DNA of 64,000 bases from Pseudarthrobacter sp. GA104 (GTDB taxonomy: Bacteria > Actinomycetota > Actinomycetes > Actinomycetales > Micrococcaceae), in the NCBI RefSeq assembly GCF_009741265.1, contig NZ_WOWL01000001.1:2170001-2234000 (forward strand), in the 5' to 3' direction. Below are positions 8,710-18,738 of the stretch, piece after piece. A program made the position numbers and the translations under genes. Numbering within the stretch: position 1 is the stretch's first letter; every line of letters starts with the position of its first letter. The notes beneath the pieces were generated by a model. It was not told where the DNA came from. It saw only the letters and a list, made by a program, of their open reading frames with translations, and ran no database searches.

Positions 8710-8752
8710 TTGTTCGCGGATCCAACCCTTCAGGGCCCGGATTCGCGAACAA
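8710..8752. repeat. Stem-loop-forming inverted repeat
   Basis: TTGTTCGCGGATCC and its near-perfect complement (13 of 14 pairs) are separated by 15 bp, 40 bp after the GntR gene. No T-run follows, so it is either a weak terminator or an mRNA-end stabiliser. Confidence 0.5.
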
Positions 8753-8775
8753 CTCCAGGGTCGTCGCCTTAACGC

Positions 8776-8809
8776 AAAAGAGCCCCGGTCTCTCGACCGG
8801 AGCTCTTTC
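8776..8809 (-). terminator. Terminator of tRNA-Leu
   Basis: On the minus strand AAGAGCTCCGGTC, a 4-nt loop and GACCGGGGCTCTT form a strong stem followed by TTTT, just downstream of the tRNA. Confidence 0.75.
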
Positions 8810-8816
8810 ATTTGCG

Positions 8817-8899
8817 TGCGCGAGGGGGGATTTGAACCCCCACACCCTTTCGGATACTGGCACCTGAAGCCAGCGCGTCTGCCGTTCCGCCACTCGCGC
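8817..8899 (-). tRNA. tRNA-Leu (CAG)
   Basis: A class II tRNA of 83 nt. The acceptor stem is GCGCGAG/CTCGCGC with discriminator A. The anticodon stem CTGGC/GCCAG encloses TTCAGGT, giving anticodon CAG. A long variable arm and the T-arm GGGGGTTCAAATCCCCC are present. CCA is not encoded. Confidence 0.95.
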
Positions 8900-9209
8900 G
8901 CAACTTCTTTCACCAAGTTCCGGCCGGTTTCCCGGATCCGTTACCTTGTAAAAGCAGCGAGATCAAGCATAACGGAAGGTGGACGGAAAACACCAATTGG
9001 CCTCCGCCGGCCCAGGCAAGGCCCGGCAACAGACTGAACTTTTGGCGGCCCCCGGGCGTTGCTGATTAAGGTCATTCACAGCCCTGCCCAGTAGTATCTG
9101 ATGTAGGAGTGGCTGCTGCAGGCAGGCACACCGCTGACTTGCGAGCTGCACTGCGGGTGAAGTTCCGGAACGAAAACTGCCCCGCGGCTGGGGGGAAAGG
9201 AGAAGAACC

Positions 9210-9953
9210 ATGGGTCTGCTCGACAAGGTTGAACGCGGCATTGAAAAGGCTGTCCGGGGCGTCTTCTCTACCGGCTCGCGCGCCCAGGTCGAACCTGTGG
9301 AGATCGCCAGCAGGCTGCGCCGGGAAGTTGACCACAAGGCCCTGACTGTGGCCGCCGGCCGGACACTCGCCCCAAACGTTTTCGATGTGCAGCTCAGCGA
9401 TGACGACTTCAAGCGGGCCCAGGAATGGGGAACCCCGCTGGCCGAGGAACTCTGCGACGTCGTCATCAACCACGTCCGCAGCCAGGGCTACACCCTTCAG
9501 GGCTCAGTACGGATTTCCTTCCGCCGGGACGCCGAGTTGCGCGCCGGCAACTTCGAAATCCTCTCTTCAACCGAGAAATCGAAGGGCGCACCCGCAGGCC
9601 AGCCACAACGCCCCAACCTGCCGGCCGCTCCGAGCCGCCAGCCGGTACGGCTTCAGCCCGTATTGGATATCGACGGGCAGCGTTACTCCCTCAACGCTCC
9701 ATCCATCGTCCTTGGCAGGTCGTCCGAAGCCGACATCCATGTCGAAGACACGGGCGTGTCCCGCCGCCACCTGGAAATCCGCACGGCCAACGGCGTGACC
9801 AGCGCAGTGGATATGGGTTCCACCAACGGCAGCTATGTCAACGGGCAGAAGGTGTCAGGGAGCACCGAACTCACTGACGGCTCCACCATCACTATGGGAC
9901 GGACAAAAATCATCTTCCGCCTTTTGCCTGCAAGCACGGGTGGCCGCACATGA
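9210..9953 (+). CDS. fhaA: FHA domain protein FhaA (DUF3662 + FHA)
   Basis: A 247-aa cytoplasmic protein. Residues 1 to about 115 match the DUF3662/FhaA N-terminal domain. A Pro/Gln linker follows, then a forkhead-associated domain from about 150 with phosphothreonine-binding residues GRSS (169-172), SRRH (184-187) and STNG (204-207). FHA domains read Thr-phosphorylated partners, here the kinases PknA/PknB and, in mycobacteria, the pseudokinase attached to MurJ. It opens the conserved kinase operon. AAAGGAG precedes the ATG, and the stop overlaps the fhaB start (ATGA). Confidence 0.93.
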   Translation: MGLLDKVERGIEKAVRGVFSTGSRAQVEPVEIASRLRREVDHKALTVAAGRTLAPNVFDVQLSDDDFKRAQEWGTPLAEELCDVVINHVRSQGYTLQGSVRISFRRDAELRAGNFEILSSTEKSKGAPAGQPQRPNLPAAPSRQPVRLQPVLDIDGQRYSLNAPSIVLGRSSEADIHVEDTGVSRRHLEIRTANGVTSAVDMGSTNGSYVNGQKVSGSTELTDGSTITMGRTKIIFRLLPASTGGRT

Positions 9954-10432
9954 GCGACCTCACCATCACCGTCCTGCGGTTCGGCTTCCTCCTGCTCCTC
10001 TGGGTGCTGATCTTCAGCATCGTCTCAGCCATGCGCCGGGACCTCATGGTGGGCCGGAAGGCCGCCTCCGGCGCCCCCACCCAGCGCCAGGTCCGCAGGA
10101 ACCCGGAGCTTGCTGAAGCCCCTCCGCAGCCGGCGAAGCAGCAGGCGCACCAGCTGGTCGTCGTCGAAGGTCCACTCAAGGGAACCACCCTTCCGCTGGC
10201 TGCCAGCCCCATCCTCCTGGGCCGCGCCCAGGAAGCCACCCTGGTCCTGGAGGACGACTACGCGTCCGGCCGCCACGCCAGGCTGTTCCCCCAAGGCAGC
10301 CGCTGGTTCATCGAGGACCTGGGGTCCACGAACGGAACCTACCTGGCGGACCAGCAACTTACCCGTGCCCTGCCGGTTGAGCCAGGGGTTCCCGTGAGAA
10401 TCGGCAAGACGGTCATCGAATTGAGGCCATAG
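9950..10432 (+). CDS. fhaB: FHA domain protein FhaB (FipA-interacting type)
   Basis: A 160-aa protein anchored by one N-terminal membrane segment (about residues 8-27). A basic/proline linker leads to a C-terminal FHA domain: GRAQ at 91-94, SGRHAR at 106-111, STNGT at 126-130. In actinobacteria FhaB binds phosphorylated division proteins and is a PknA/PknB substrate. It overlaps fhaA by 4 nt and lies 2 nt before pstP. Confidence 0.92.
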   Translation: MSDLTITVLRFGFLLLLWVLIFSIVSAMRRDLMVGRKAASGAPTQRQVRRNPELAEAPPQPAKQQAHQLVVVEGPLKGTTLPLAASPILLGRAQEATLVLEDDYASGRHARLFPQGSRWFIEDLGSTNGTYLADQQLTRALPVEPGVPVRIGKTVIELRP

Positions 10433-10434
10433 CC

Positions 10435-12177
10435 GTGGCCGTCACGCAAACCCCCGCCAACGGGCCCCGGCCCGCGCAGCGGCCCCTCATCATGCGCTAC
10501 GCCGCACGTTCCGACGTCGGCCGGATCCGCTCAAAGAACGACGACTCCGCCTACGTGGGACGGCACCTCGCCGTCGTCGCGGACGGCATGGGCGGCCACG
10601 CGGGCGGCGACGTAGCCTCCGCCGCCACTGTCCTGGACATGATCCACCTGGACCGCGGCGACTACGACGGCGACGCCGGCACCGTCCTTGCCGACGAAAT
10701 CCAGACGGCCAATTCCCTGCTTTCCGAACTCGTGCACCAGAACCCCAAACTGGCGGGGATGGGCACCACCGTCACGGCGCTCCTGCTGGCCGGGGGCAAG
10801 CTCTACTTTGCACACATCGGCGATTCCCGGGCCTACCTCCTGCGCGACGGCGAATTCAAGCAGGTCAGCGTGGACCACACCTTTGTCCAGCGCCTCATCG
10901 ACGAAGGCCGGCTCCGCCCTGAGGAGGCCGAAAGCCACCCGCACAAAAACGTCCTGATGCGCGTCCTGGGCGACGTGGACGCCAGCCCGGAACTCGATCT
11001 CGACACCCTGGACGTCCGCCCCGGCGACCGCTGGCTGCTCTGCTCCGACGGGCTCAACTACGTTGCCGGCCACGCCGTGGAACGGACGGTGCGGGAAACC
11101 AAGGACCTCCGCGAGTGCGTGGAAACCCTCGTGGACCTGACCCTCGAAGCCGGCTCCCCGGACAACGTCACAGTGGTCATGGTGGAAATTGTCGAGGAAA
11201 CGCCCGACGACGTCAGAACCGCCGCCGTCGAAGTCGTCCCTTCCACAGCCATCACCGCAGCCCCTGCCGCAGCAGTCCAGCCGGCAGCACCGCCCGCCGC
11301 AGGGCCGCAGGATCCGGCTGAGGGCACCAAAGCTCCCGGCATGAACACGTCCGGCACGGAAAGCCCCGACAAGGGCCCCGGCGCGGGCAGCGGCCCGGCA
11401 GCCAGCGCCGGTCCGGCCGCCGCCGGACCTTCCAAGGAGGGCCCTGCCAAGGACGGCCATGGACAGCGCTCAGTGGAACCGGGCTCCACCGACCCGCACT
11501 TGGGGGAACACCTGTCCGCTGAGGTCCTGCGGGACGAACTCGCCTCGCGCCCCCACGAGCTTGTGGGTGCAGCGGCAGCAGCGGCAGAATCCGGGTCCAT
11601 TCCCACCATCGCCGGACGCACCGTGGCGCGGAGGGCAGCCACCCTCCTCACCCACAGGGCAGAACAGTCCGGCACCGAGGCTGATGACAACGTGGTGCCG
11701 CTCAAGCCGCGGCGCTGGATTACCTGGGCGATCGCCGCATCCGTGCTGGTGGCCCTGACAGTGGGCCTCTGGCTGGGGTATGCCTGGACCCAGACGCGCT
11801 ACTACGTCGGCGAGTACGACTCCCGCGTCGCCATCTTCAACGGCGTCTCCCAGCGCCTTGGCCCCATCGGCCTTTCCAGCCTTGAAACCGTCACAGAAAT
11901 CCGGATGGATTCCCTGCCCCCGTTCTCGCAGCAGCGCGTGCGCCAGACCGTGCCCGCCAATGACCTCTACGATGCCCAGCGGATCGTGAAGAACCTCGAA
12001 CTCACCGGGACCACCTCCCCAGAGGAAGGGTGTCCAACAGTTTCCGCGTCACCTGGAGCATCCACACCGGCGCCGGCCCCTACGGACCCGGCCGCACCTG
12101 CACCGGCCCCGGAGGCCACCGCCTCTCCGGCAAGCCAGTCCCCCAGCCCCACCGTCACCTGCAAGGCGGTCCCATGA
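10435..12177 (+). CDS. pstP: PP2C-type Ser/Thr protein phosphatase PstP
   Basis: A 580-aa protein. The PPM catalytic domain spans about residues 20-250 with the metal-binding motifs DDSAY, VADGMGGH (49-55), GTTV, IGDSRAYL, CSDGL and SPDNVTVV. A long Ala/Pro/Ser linker, a transmembrane segment near 420-440 and an extracytoplasmic Pro-rich C-terminus follow. It reverses phosphorylation by PknA and PknB. The GTG start 2 nt after fhaB is supported by spacing. The stop overlaps rodA by 4 nt. The linker is longer than in mycobacterial PstP. Confidence 0.94.
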   Translation: MAVTQTPANGPRPAQRPLIMRYAARSDVGRIRSKNDDSAYVGRHLAVVADGMGGHAGGDVASAATVLDMIHLDRGDYDGDAGTVLADEIQTANSLLSELVHQNPKLAGMGTTVTALLLAGGKLYFAHIGDSRAYLLRDGEFKQVSVDHTFVQRLIDEGRLRPEEAESHPHKNVLMRVLGDVDASPELDLDTLDVRPGDRWLLCSDGLNYVAGHAVERTVRETKDLRECVETLVDLTLEAGSPDNVTVVMVEIVEETPDDVRTAAVEVVPSTAITAAPAAAVQPAAPPAAGPQDPAEGTKAPGMNTSGTESPDKGPGAGSGPAASAGPAAAGPSKEGPAKDGHGQRSVEPGSTDPHLGEHLSAEVLRDELASRPHELVGAAAAAAESGSIPTIAGRTVARRAATLLTHRAEQSGTEADDNVVPLKPRRWITWAIAASVLVALTVGLWLGYAWTQTRYYVGEYDSRVAIFNGVSQRLGPIGLSSLETVTEIRMDSLPPFSQQRVRQTVPANDLYDAQRIVKNLELTGTTSPEEGCPTVSASPGASTPAPAPTDPAAPAPAPEATASPASQSPSPTVTCKAVP

Positions 12178-13571
12178 GCCAGCTCAGCACCATTCCCAAG
12201 CCACGGCGGAACGTCGAACTCGCACTGCTCCTGCTGGCCCTGGCCGTCGGCATCGGCGCCAACATGCTGGTGGGCGTCGACCAGGAAAAGGCCTTTGACT
12301 CGGATTTCTGGTTCCAGTCCAGCCTCCTCGCCGTTGCCTCCCTGGTTTTCCATGCAGTCCTGCGCTTCCGCGCCAAGTATGCCGACCCGGTAATACTTCC
12401 ACTGGTGGTCGCCCTTAACGGACTCGGGCTGGCCATGATCCACCGCCTGGACGCACCCGGTGACGACACCGGCAACAACCAGCTGCGGTGGACCCTCATT
12501 GCAATGGCGGTGGCGATCGCGGTCATCTGGCTGCTCAAGGACCACCGCGTGCTCCGCAGGTTCACCTTCATCTCCCTGGCAGCCAGCGCCGTCCTCCTGC
12601 TCCTGCCGCTGATTCCCGGCATCAGCGCGGGCGAGATCCTGGGCGCCCGCGTCTGGATCCGGCTCGGTCCCATGACGTTCCAGCCCGGCGAGGTCGCCAA
12701 GATCACCCTCGCCATATTCTTTGCCGGTTACCTTTCATCCAACCGCGACCTGATCCTCCTGGCCGGCCGGAAAGTCGGTCCGCTGCAGTTCCCGCGGTTC
12801 AAGGACATGGGCCCCATGATCACGGCCTGGCTGGTCAGCATCGGCGTGCTCATCTTCCAGCGGGACCTTGGTTCATCGGTGCTCTTCTTCGGCCTGTTCA
12901 TCGTGATGATCTACGTGGCCACAAGCCGCATCAGCTGGGTAGTAATCGGCCTGGCCCTCATCTTTGGCGGCGGCTTCATCGCCGCCCAGGTCTTCTCCCA
13001 CGTTGCACTCCGGATCGACGGCTGGCTCAACGCCTTCACTCCGGAGGTCTACGACCGCTCACCGGGCGGAAGCGGCCAGATTGTCCAGGGGCTCTTCGGC
13101 ATGGCCAACGGCGGACTGGTGGGAACCGGACTGGGGCAGGGCCGCCCGGACCTGGTCCCGTTCGCCAACAGCGACATGATCATCGCGTCCCTTGGCGAGG
13201 AACTCGGCCTGGTGGGCCTGTTCGCCGTCGTCCTGATGTACCTGCTGCTGTTCACGCGCGGGTTCAGGGCCGCGCTGGGCACCCGGGACGCGTTCGGAAA
13301 GCTCCTCGCCTGCGGCCTCTCCTTTGCCGTGGCGCTGCAGTGCTTCGTGGTGATCGGCGGGGTCACGCGGCTCATCCCCCTGACCGGCCTGACAACGCCG
13401 TTCCTTGCAGCCGGCGGTTCGTCGCTGCTGGCCAACTGGATCATTGTGGGCCTGCTCCTGATGATTTCCCATACAGCCCGCGGCCCGGTGGACACCACAC
13501 CGCTGCGGCCGGGCGAGGCAGCAGATTCTATGGGCATTGATACTCCTACTGAGGCGGTGAAGCACTCGTGA
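12174..13571 (+). CDS. rodA: SEDS peptidoglycan glycosyltransferase RodA/FtsW
   Basis: A 465-aa polytopic membrane protein with about ten membrane segments and the SEDS signatures: ARVWIRLG..FQPGEVAK, QRDLGSSVLFFGLF and the SDMIIASLGEELGLVGL region, ending with TGLTTPFLAAGGSS. It polymerises lipid II into glycan strands and works with the class B PBP encoded next. The ATG overlapping the pstP stop (ATGA) is chosen over an upstream in-frame ATG within pstP. The stop overlaps the pbpA GTG by 4 nt. Confidence 0.93.
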   Translation: MSQLSTIPKPRRNVELALLLLALAVGIGANMLVGVDQEKAFDSDFWFQSSLLAVASLVFHAVLRFRAKYADPVILPLVVALNGLGLAMIHRLDAPGDDTGNNQLRWTLIAMAVAIAVIWLLKDHRVLRRFTFISLAASAVLLLLPLIPGISAGEILGARVWIRLGPMTFQPGEVAKITLAIFFAGYLSSNRDLILLAGRKVGPLQFPRFKDMGPMITAWLVSIGVLIFQRDLGSSVLFFGLFIVMIYVATSRISWVVIGLALIFGGGFIAAQVFSHVALRIDGWLNAFTPEVYDRSPGGSGQIVQGLFGMANGGLVGTGLGQGRPDLVPFANSDMIIASLGEELGLVGLFAVVLMYLLLFTRGFRAALGTRDAFGKLLACGLSFAVALQCFVVIGGVTRLIPLTGLTTPFLAAGGSSLLANWIIVGLLLMISHTARGPVDTTPLRPGEAADSMGIDTPTEAVKHS

Positions 13572-15028
13572 ACCAGGCAATACGGCATTCATGGGTGGCG
13601 GCCGTCGCCATGTTCGCCCTCATCTTCGGCGCCATCAGCTACGTCCAGGTAGTGGGAGCCGATGAGCTCAAGGCCAACCCGTGGAACCAGCGTGCCATCC
13701 TGCAGAACTACTGCAACGACCGCGGTGCCATCATCGTGGGCGGCACTCCGGTAGCAGAATCGGTCGAAGGCACGTCGGAGACCTGCAAGTTCCAGCGGAC
13801 CTACCCGCAGCCGGAACTTTACGCAGGAATCACTGGATACTTCTCGCAGAATTTCGGTGCCACCGGCCTGGAGCAGGCAATGGGTGAAGTACTCACCGGC
13901 AACTCGGACCAGCTGTTCCTGGACCGCGTGGGCCAGCTCTTCCTGGGGAACCAGCCCAAGGGCGCGTCGGTGGAGCTCACCATTGACCCCAAAATCCAGC
14001 AGCTCGCCTACAGCCTGATCCCGGACGGGCAGCGCGGGTCCATCGTGGTCACCAATCCCAAAACCGGGGCCATCCTTGCCATGGTCTCCAAACCCTCCTA
14101 CGATCCGAACCTGATCGCCATCCAGGATCCGAACGCCGAGACCGCCAACATCAACGAACTGCTCAAGGTCCCCGGCATCAACCTGAACCAGAACGTCAGC
14201 GGACCCACCGGGGAACTGCTGGCTCCCGGTTCGGTCTACAAGCTGGTGGACACCGCCGCGGCGCTTGCATCGGGGAAGTACAACAAGGACAGCGTGCTCC
14301 CCAACCCTGCGGAAATGCCGTTCGAGGGAATCCAGTACAAGCTTCCCAACTATGCGGGCGGCAACTGCTACACCCGGGACACGGCGACCTTCGCCTTCGC
14401 GCTGCAACAGTCCTGCAACACCCCGTTCGCCAGCATTGCGCTGGACCTGGGCCGGGACGCCATCGCAGAGCAGGCGAAAAAGTTCGGTTTCGGTGAGGAC
14501 ATGGGTGACCAGATCAAGCTCGGCTATGCCCGGGGCAACGGCTTCCCGGATGACCTCGACGCTCCCGGGCTGGCCCAGTCCGCCATCGGCCAGAAGGACG
14601 TCCGTGCCACACCGCTGCAGGTTGCGTTGATGACCGCGGCGATTGCCAACGACGGCGTCCAGATGAGGCCCACCCTGGTCAAGACCCTGCGCTCTCCGGA
14701 CCTGCGGGTCATCGACGAACCCCAGCCCCAGCAGCTGCGGACCTCCACCACCCCGGATATTGCAAACCAGATCACCGAGTGGATGGTCAGTGCCGTCAGT
14801 GAAGGCATCGCCAACAGGGCAGCCGTTCCCGGTGTCCAGGTGGCCGGCAAGACGGGAACCGCGGAACTGGGGAACGGCACCAACAACTCCTGGTTCACCG
14901 GCTTTGCCCCCGCAAACAACCCGCAGGTGGGTGTCACGATCGTCATGGAAGGCGTGGACATCACCACGGGAGCCCAGCTAACCAGTCCGAACGCGAAGAG
15001 AATTTTTGAGGCGGTGTTGAATAAGTGA
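13568..15028 (+). CDS. pbpA: Penicillin-binding protein A (class B transpeptidase)
   Basis: A 486-aa protein with an N-terminal membrane anchor (about 8-30) and a transpeptidase domain carrying SVYK at 222-225 (nucleophile Ser222), SCN at 282-284 and KTG at 428-430. It cross-links peptidoglycan as partner of the adjacent SEDS polymerase and in mycobacteria is a PknB substrate. GTG start overlaps rodA stop; TGA overlaps the pknA GTG. Length is that of actinobacterial PbpA. Confidence 0.94.
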   Translation: MNQAIRHSWVAAVAMFALIFGAISYVQVVGADELKANPWNQRAILQNYCNDRGAIIVGGTPVAESVEGTSETCKFQRTYPQPELYAGITGYFSQNFGATGLEQAMGEVLTGNSDQLFLDRVGQLFLGNQPKGASVELTIDPKIQQLAYSLIPDGQRGSIVVTNPKTGAILAMVSKPSYDPNLIAIQDPNAETANINELLKVPGINLNQNVSGPTGELLAPGSVYKLVDTAAALASGKYNKDSVLPNPAEMPFEGIQYKLPNYAGGNCYTRDTATFAFALQQSCNTPFASIALDLGRDAIAEQAKKFGFGEDMGDQIKLGYARGNGFPDDLDAPGLAQSAIGQKDVRATPLQVALMTAAIANDGVQMRPTLVKTLRSPDLRVIDEPQPQQLRTSTTPDIANQITEWMVSAVSEGIANRAAVPGVQVAGKTGTAELGNGTNNSWFTGFAPANNPQVGVTIVMEGVDITTGAQLTSPNAKRIFEAVLNK

Positions 15029-16734
15029 GGCCTACAACCGGAATCACCCTCGGCGGCAGATTCCAGCTGACCACGCGGATCGCGATCGGCGGCATGGGCG
15101 AAGTCTGGAAAGCGAAAGACCTCGTCCTGGGCCGCATCGTCGCCATCAAGGTGCTGAAGGAGGAGTACACCGGCGATCCCGGGTTCCTCCAGCGTTTCCG
15201 CGCCGAGGCCCGTCACACCGCACTCCTGAACCACGTGGGCATCGCCAACGTCTTCGACTACGGCGAGGAGGAGGGATCCGCCTACCTGGTCATGGAACTG
15301 GTCCCCGGCCAGCCCCTGAGCAACATCATCGAGCACGAGCAGGTCCTGTCCCCGGACCGCACGCTGTCCATCATTGCGCAAACCGCCCGTGCGCTGTCCG
15401 TTGCCCACGCGCAGGGCCTGGTGCACCGCGACGTGAAGCCCGGCAACCTCCTGATCACCCCTGACGGACGGGTCAAGGTCACCGACTTCGGCATCGCCCG
15501 CCTGGCTGACCAGGTTCCCCTCACCCAGACCGGCCAGGTGATGGGCACCGCCCAGTACCTTGCTCCCGAGCAGGCCACCGGCCAGACCGCCACGGGTTCT
15601 TCGGACATCTATGCGCTCGGCGTCATCGGCTACGAGTGCCTGACCGGCCACCGACCCTTCTCCGGCGAGTCCCAGATCGCTATCGCGCTGGCCCAGGTCA
15701 ACGATGCGCCGCCGCCGCTGCCGGAATCCCTTCCCACCCCGGTGCGCGCCCTGCTGATGTCCATGCTTGCCAAGGATCCAAAGAACCGGCCGGAGAACGC
15801 CATCAAGCTGGCAGAGGCAGCCGAGGCCATCCGGAACGGCGACATCAGCGCCGCCCGGGCCGCCGTTCCCGGCATGCTCCTCTTTGACGCGGACAACACG
15901 GGCCCCATCACGGCTCCCGTGGACACCGCCACGGCGCCCACCGGCGTCATCGGAGCCCAGCGCGACAGTTCGCCCACCCCCACCTCCGCTTTGCCGGTGC
16001 TGGGTGCGGGTGCGGCAGGCGCAGCCGCCGGGGCTGCCGGGGCATCAGCGGCGGAGCCGGACGCTCCCCAGGGCGCACTTGCCCGGGCCAATGCCCTCGC
16101 TGCGGAGCGCAGGTGGGTTCCGGAAGAAACAACGTACGACGACGAGCCCGCCGATGAGCCGCAGCGTAAAGGCCGCAGTCCCTGGACATGGCCTCTGATT
16201 GCGTTAATCCTGCTGCTCCTGTTCGCGTTGGTGGGTTTCTTCCTCAGCCAGCGGGGCATTCTCTTCCCCTCGAATGACGCCACTTCCGGGGCAACCACAA
16301 GCAGCCCGGCGAGCACCACTGCCAGCCCCACCAGGACCACGCAGTCGCCCACGCCCACGGCCACGCGCAGCACGCCTACGCCCACACCCACCCAGGAAAC
16401 GGTCAATGTCATCCCGGCCGCCTACCTCGGGCAGGACTATCGCAAGGTTCAGGCGGAGCTTGCCGGGCTCGGGTTGGCCGTCACCGTGATTCCGCAGGAG
16501 AGTACCGCGGATGGCCCGGGCAAGGTCATAGAATTGAATCCTACGGGCCTGGTGCCCCAGGGCTCGCCCATCACGGTGGTCTATGCCGTAGCACCGCCGG
16601 CACCCACAACTTCTGCTCCCGCGCCGGCCCCGTCAGCCACCACGTCGGCGGTGGCGGCGCCCACGGTAGCGACGCCCCTGCCCGCCTGCACCGCCGGCCA
16701 ATTGCCCGGTACCCCGCCAACCTGCAAGCCGTAA
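15025..16734 (+). CDS. pknA: Ser/Thr protein kinase PknA-like with one PASTA domain
   Basis: A 569-aa membrane kinase. The cytoplasmic kinase domain (about 10-265) has [10 protein letters not shown], catalytic Lys42, [13 protein letters not shown] and [11 protein letters not shown]. An Ala-rich juxtamembrane region precedes a single transmembrane segment near 390-412, then a Thr/Pro-rich stalk and one PASTA repeat (about 463-530), and a Pro/Ala tail. It regulates cell shape and division proteins. Mycobacterial PknA lacks PASTA, so the extracellular sensor here is a difference from that model. It overlaps pbpA by 4 nt and precedes pknB by 15 bp. Confidence 0.92.
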   Translation: MRPTTGITLGGRFQLTTRIAIGGMGEVWKAKDLVLGRIVAIKVLKEEYTGDPGFLQRFRAEARHTALLNHVGIANVFDYGEEEGSAYLVMELVPGQPLSNIIEHEQVLSPDRTLSIIAQTARALSVAHAQGLVHRDVKPGNLLITPDGRVKVTDFGIARLADQVPLTQTGQVMGTAQYLAPEQATGQTATGSSDIYALGVIGYECLTGHRPFSGESQIAIALAQVNDAPPPLPESLPTPVRALLMSMLAKDPKNRPENAIKLAEAAEAIRNGDISAARAAVPGMLLFDADNTGPITAPVDTATAPTGVIGAQRDSSPTPTSALPVLGAGAAGAAAGAAGASAAEPDAPQGALARANALAAERRWVPEETTYDDEPADEPQRKGRSPWTWPLIALILLLLFALVGFFLSQRGILFPSNDATSGATTSSPASTTASPTRTTQSPTPTATRSTPTPTPTQETVNVIPAAYLGQDYRKVQAELAGLGLAVTVIPQESTADGPGKVIELNPTGLVPQGSPITVVYAVAPPAPTTSAPAPAPSATTSAVAAPTVATPLPACTAGQLPGTPPTCKP

Positions 16735-16749
16735 CCGCCAGGACAGCCA

Positions 16750-18690
16750 GTGAACGAGTCAGCGCGCACACCGTTGCACCGCGAGGACAGCCTCCCGGTG
16801 GATAACCGCCGTGTCCTCAGCGGCCGGTACGAACTGGGCGGTCTGATCGGGCGGGGAGGCATGGCGGACGTCTACCGGGGAGTGGACACCCGGCTGGGAC
16901 GGACTGTCGCCGTGAAACTGCTTCGGCCGGACATGGCGCGTGACCCGCAGTTCCAGGCCAGGTTCAAGCGTGAAGCACAGGCGGTTGCTGCCCTCAACCA
17001 TTCCTCGATTGTTGCCATCTACGACACCGGCGAACACCTGGTCCACGATGGCTCGGAGGACAACGTCCGCGTGCCCTACATCGTGATGGAATTCGTGGAG
17101 GGCAAGACCATCCGCGACCTGATCCGTGCCCATGACGTCACCATTGACCAGGCAATCGACTACTGCCTGGGTGTCCTCGGCGCCCTCGAATACAGCCACA
17201 AGGCCGGCATCGTGCACCGGGACATCAAGCCGGCCAACGTCATGTACTGCGAAAACACCAACTCGGTGAAGGTGATGGACTTCGGCATCGCCCGCGCCAT
17301 CGCCGACTCTTCAGCCACCATGACGCAGACACAGGCCGTGGTGGGCACCGCGCAGTACCTGTCCCCCGAGCAGGCCCGCGGCGAAACCGTTGACGCCCGC
17401 AGCGACCTGTATTCCGCTGCCTGCCTGTTGTACGAAATGCTCACGTCCAGGCCGCCGTTCGTCGGTGACAGCCCGGTGTCCGTGGCCTACCAGCATGTAC
17501 GGGAGATTCCCGAGCCTCCCAGCAGCCTCAACCCCGATGTGACTCCTGCCCTGGACAGTGTGCTGGCGAAGGCGCTGCAAAAGAACCGGGATGACCGGTT
17601 CCAGGATGCTGCGGCGTTCCGGCGCGCCCTGCGCGCTGCACGGTCCGGCGTCCCGGTCCCGGCGGTTCCGGCCTCCGAAGCGCCCACGGACCCCAACGAC
17701 CATGTCCCGTCCCCGGCCACCGAGGCCTTCCCCGCCGCAGGGGCAGGCTTCCTCGACGACGCACCTACCGGCCGGCTGCCGGCGGCTATCCCTTCCTCTG
17801 CCGAGGACCACGAAACCCTGGTTCCCTTCGCGTCCGGCGTCGATGACCATCGGTCAGCTGATGCGTTGCCGCTGGGCCTGACTCCGGAACGTGAGCGGAG
17901 CCCGCGGCAGAAGTCCCGTCGTCGTGCGTGGATTGGCACGCTGGTGGTCTTCACGCTCCTTGTCCTGGCAGGCGGCGCCCTGTGGCTGTACAGCATTATC
18001 AACCGCCCTGCTCCGGCAGCGCCCAAGATCACGGTCCCGGCAGTGGCCGCCATGACAGAGTCGGCGGCGCTGCAGGAACTGTATAACGCGGAGCTCCGGC
18101 CCCGGATTGTCCGGTCGCAGCACGACACCGTGGCCAAGGGTACGGCGATCGGTACCGATCCCGCGTCCGGTGCTTCGCTGGATCCCGGCGCCGAGGTGAT
18201 CCTCAATATTTCAGAGGGCCCCAGCGCCGTCATGATCCCTGAGAGCCTTCCGGGCAAAACAGAGGCGGCGGCCCGGGATATCCTGCGTCAAAGCGGACTG
18301 GTAGGGGCCCCCACCACCACCACGGCAAACAGCGCCACCGTGCCTGCCGGAATTGTGATCACCACAAGCCCCGCGCCCGGCCAGAAGGTGGGCGTCGGAA
18401 CCAGCGTCGAACTGGTGGTGTCCACCGGCAAGGTAGCCATGCCTGAACTGCGGGGACGCACCCGCGAAGAGGCGGAAGCGGCGTTGAAGGAACTGAGCCT
18501 GGTGCCCAACGTCGTTGAGGCCGAAAATGCCCAGGTTGAGCCGGGCAGGGTGACGGAGCAAAGCGACCCCGTGAACGCGGCCGTGGACCAGGGCAAGACC
18601 GTCACTATCGTGGTGGCCAAAGCCCCGCCGCCCCCGCCAAGCCCCACACCCACGCCTACTCCGACGCCGACCTCCACCAAAAAGGGCTAA
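16750..18690 (+). CDS. pknB: Ser/Thr protein kinase PknB with three PASTA repeats
   Basis: A 646-aa transmembrane kinase. The kinase domain covers about 27-290 with GRGGMADVYRG, Lys56, HRDIKPANVMY, DFG and GTAQYLSPEQA. A membrane helix lies near 393-415. Three PASTA repeats follow (starting roughly at 425, 494 and 562), then a Pro/Thr tail. PASTA repeats sense muropeptides or lipid II, and PknB controls cell-wall synthesis and division. The GTG start is preceded by AGGACA. It ends the kinase operon; the next genes run convergently. Confidence 0.94.
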   Translation: MNESARTPLHREDSLPVDNRRVLSGRYELGGLIGRGGMADVYRGVDTRLGRTVAVKLLRPDMARDPQFQARFKREAQAVAALNHSSIVAIYDTGEHLVHDGSEDNVRVPYIVMEFVEGKTIRDLIRAHDVTIDQAIDYCLGVLGALEYSHKAGIVHRDIKPANVMYCENTNSVKVMDFGIARAIADSSATMTQTQAVVGTAQYLSPEQARGETVDARSDLYSAACLLYEMLTSRPPFVGDSPVSVAYQHVREIPEPPSSLNPDVTPALDSVLAKALQKNRDDRFQDAAAFRRALRAARSGVPVPAVPASEAPTDPNDHVPSPATEAFPAAGAGFLDDAPTGRLPAAIPSSAEDHETLVPFASGVDDHRSADALPLGLTPERERSPRQKSRRRAWIGTLVVFTLLVLAGGALWLYSIINRPAPAAPKITVPAVAAMTESAALQELYNAELRPRIVRSQHDTVAKGTAIGTDPASGASLDPGAEVILNISEGPSAVMIPESLPGKTEAAARDILRQSGLVGAPTTTTANSATVPAGIVITTSPAPGQKVGVGTSVELVVSTGKVAMPELRGRTREEAEAALKELSLVPNVVEAENAQVEPGRVTEQSDPVNAAVDQGKTVTIVVAKAPPPPPSPTPTPTPTPTSTKKG

Positions 18691-18738
18691 GCCCGGCACA
18701 GCGCTGCATCAGTAGGATTCAGTGCTGAACGGGCCGGC

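Noticed and set aside
14524..15651. Minus-strand open frame opposite pbpA and pknA
   Set aside because: Shadow of two well-supported genes with intact catalytic motifs.
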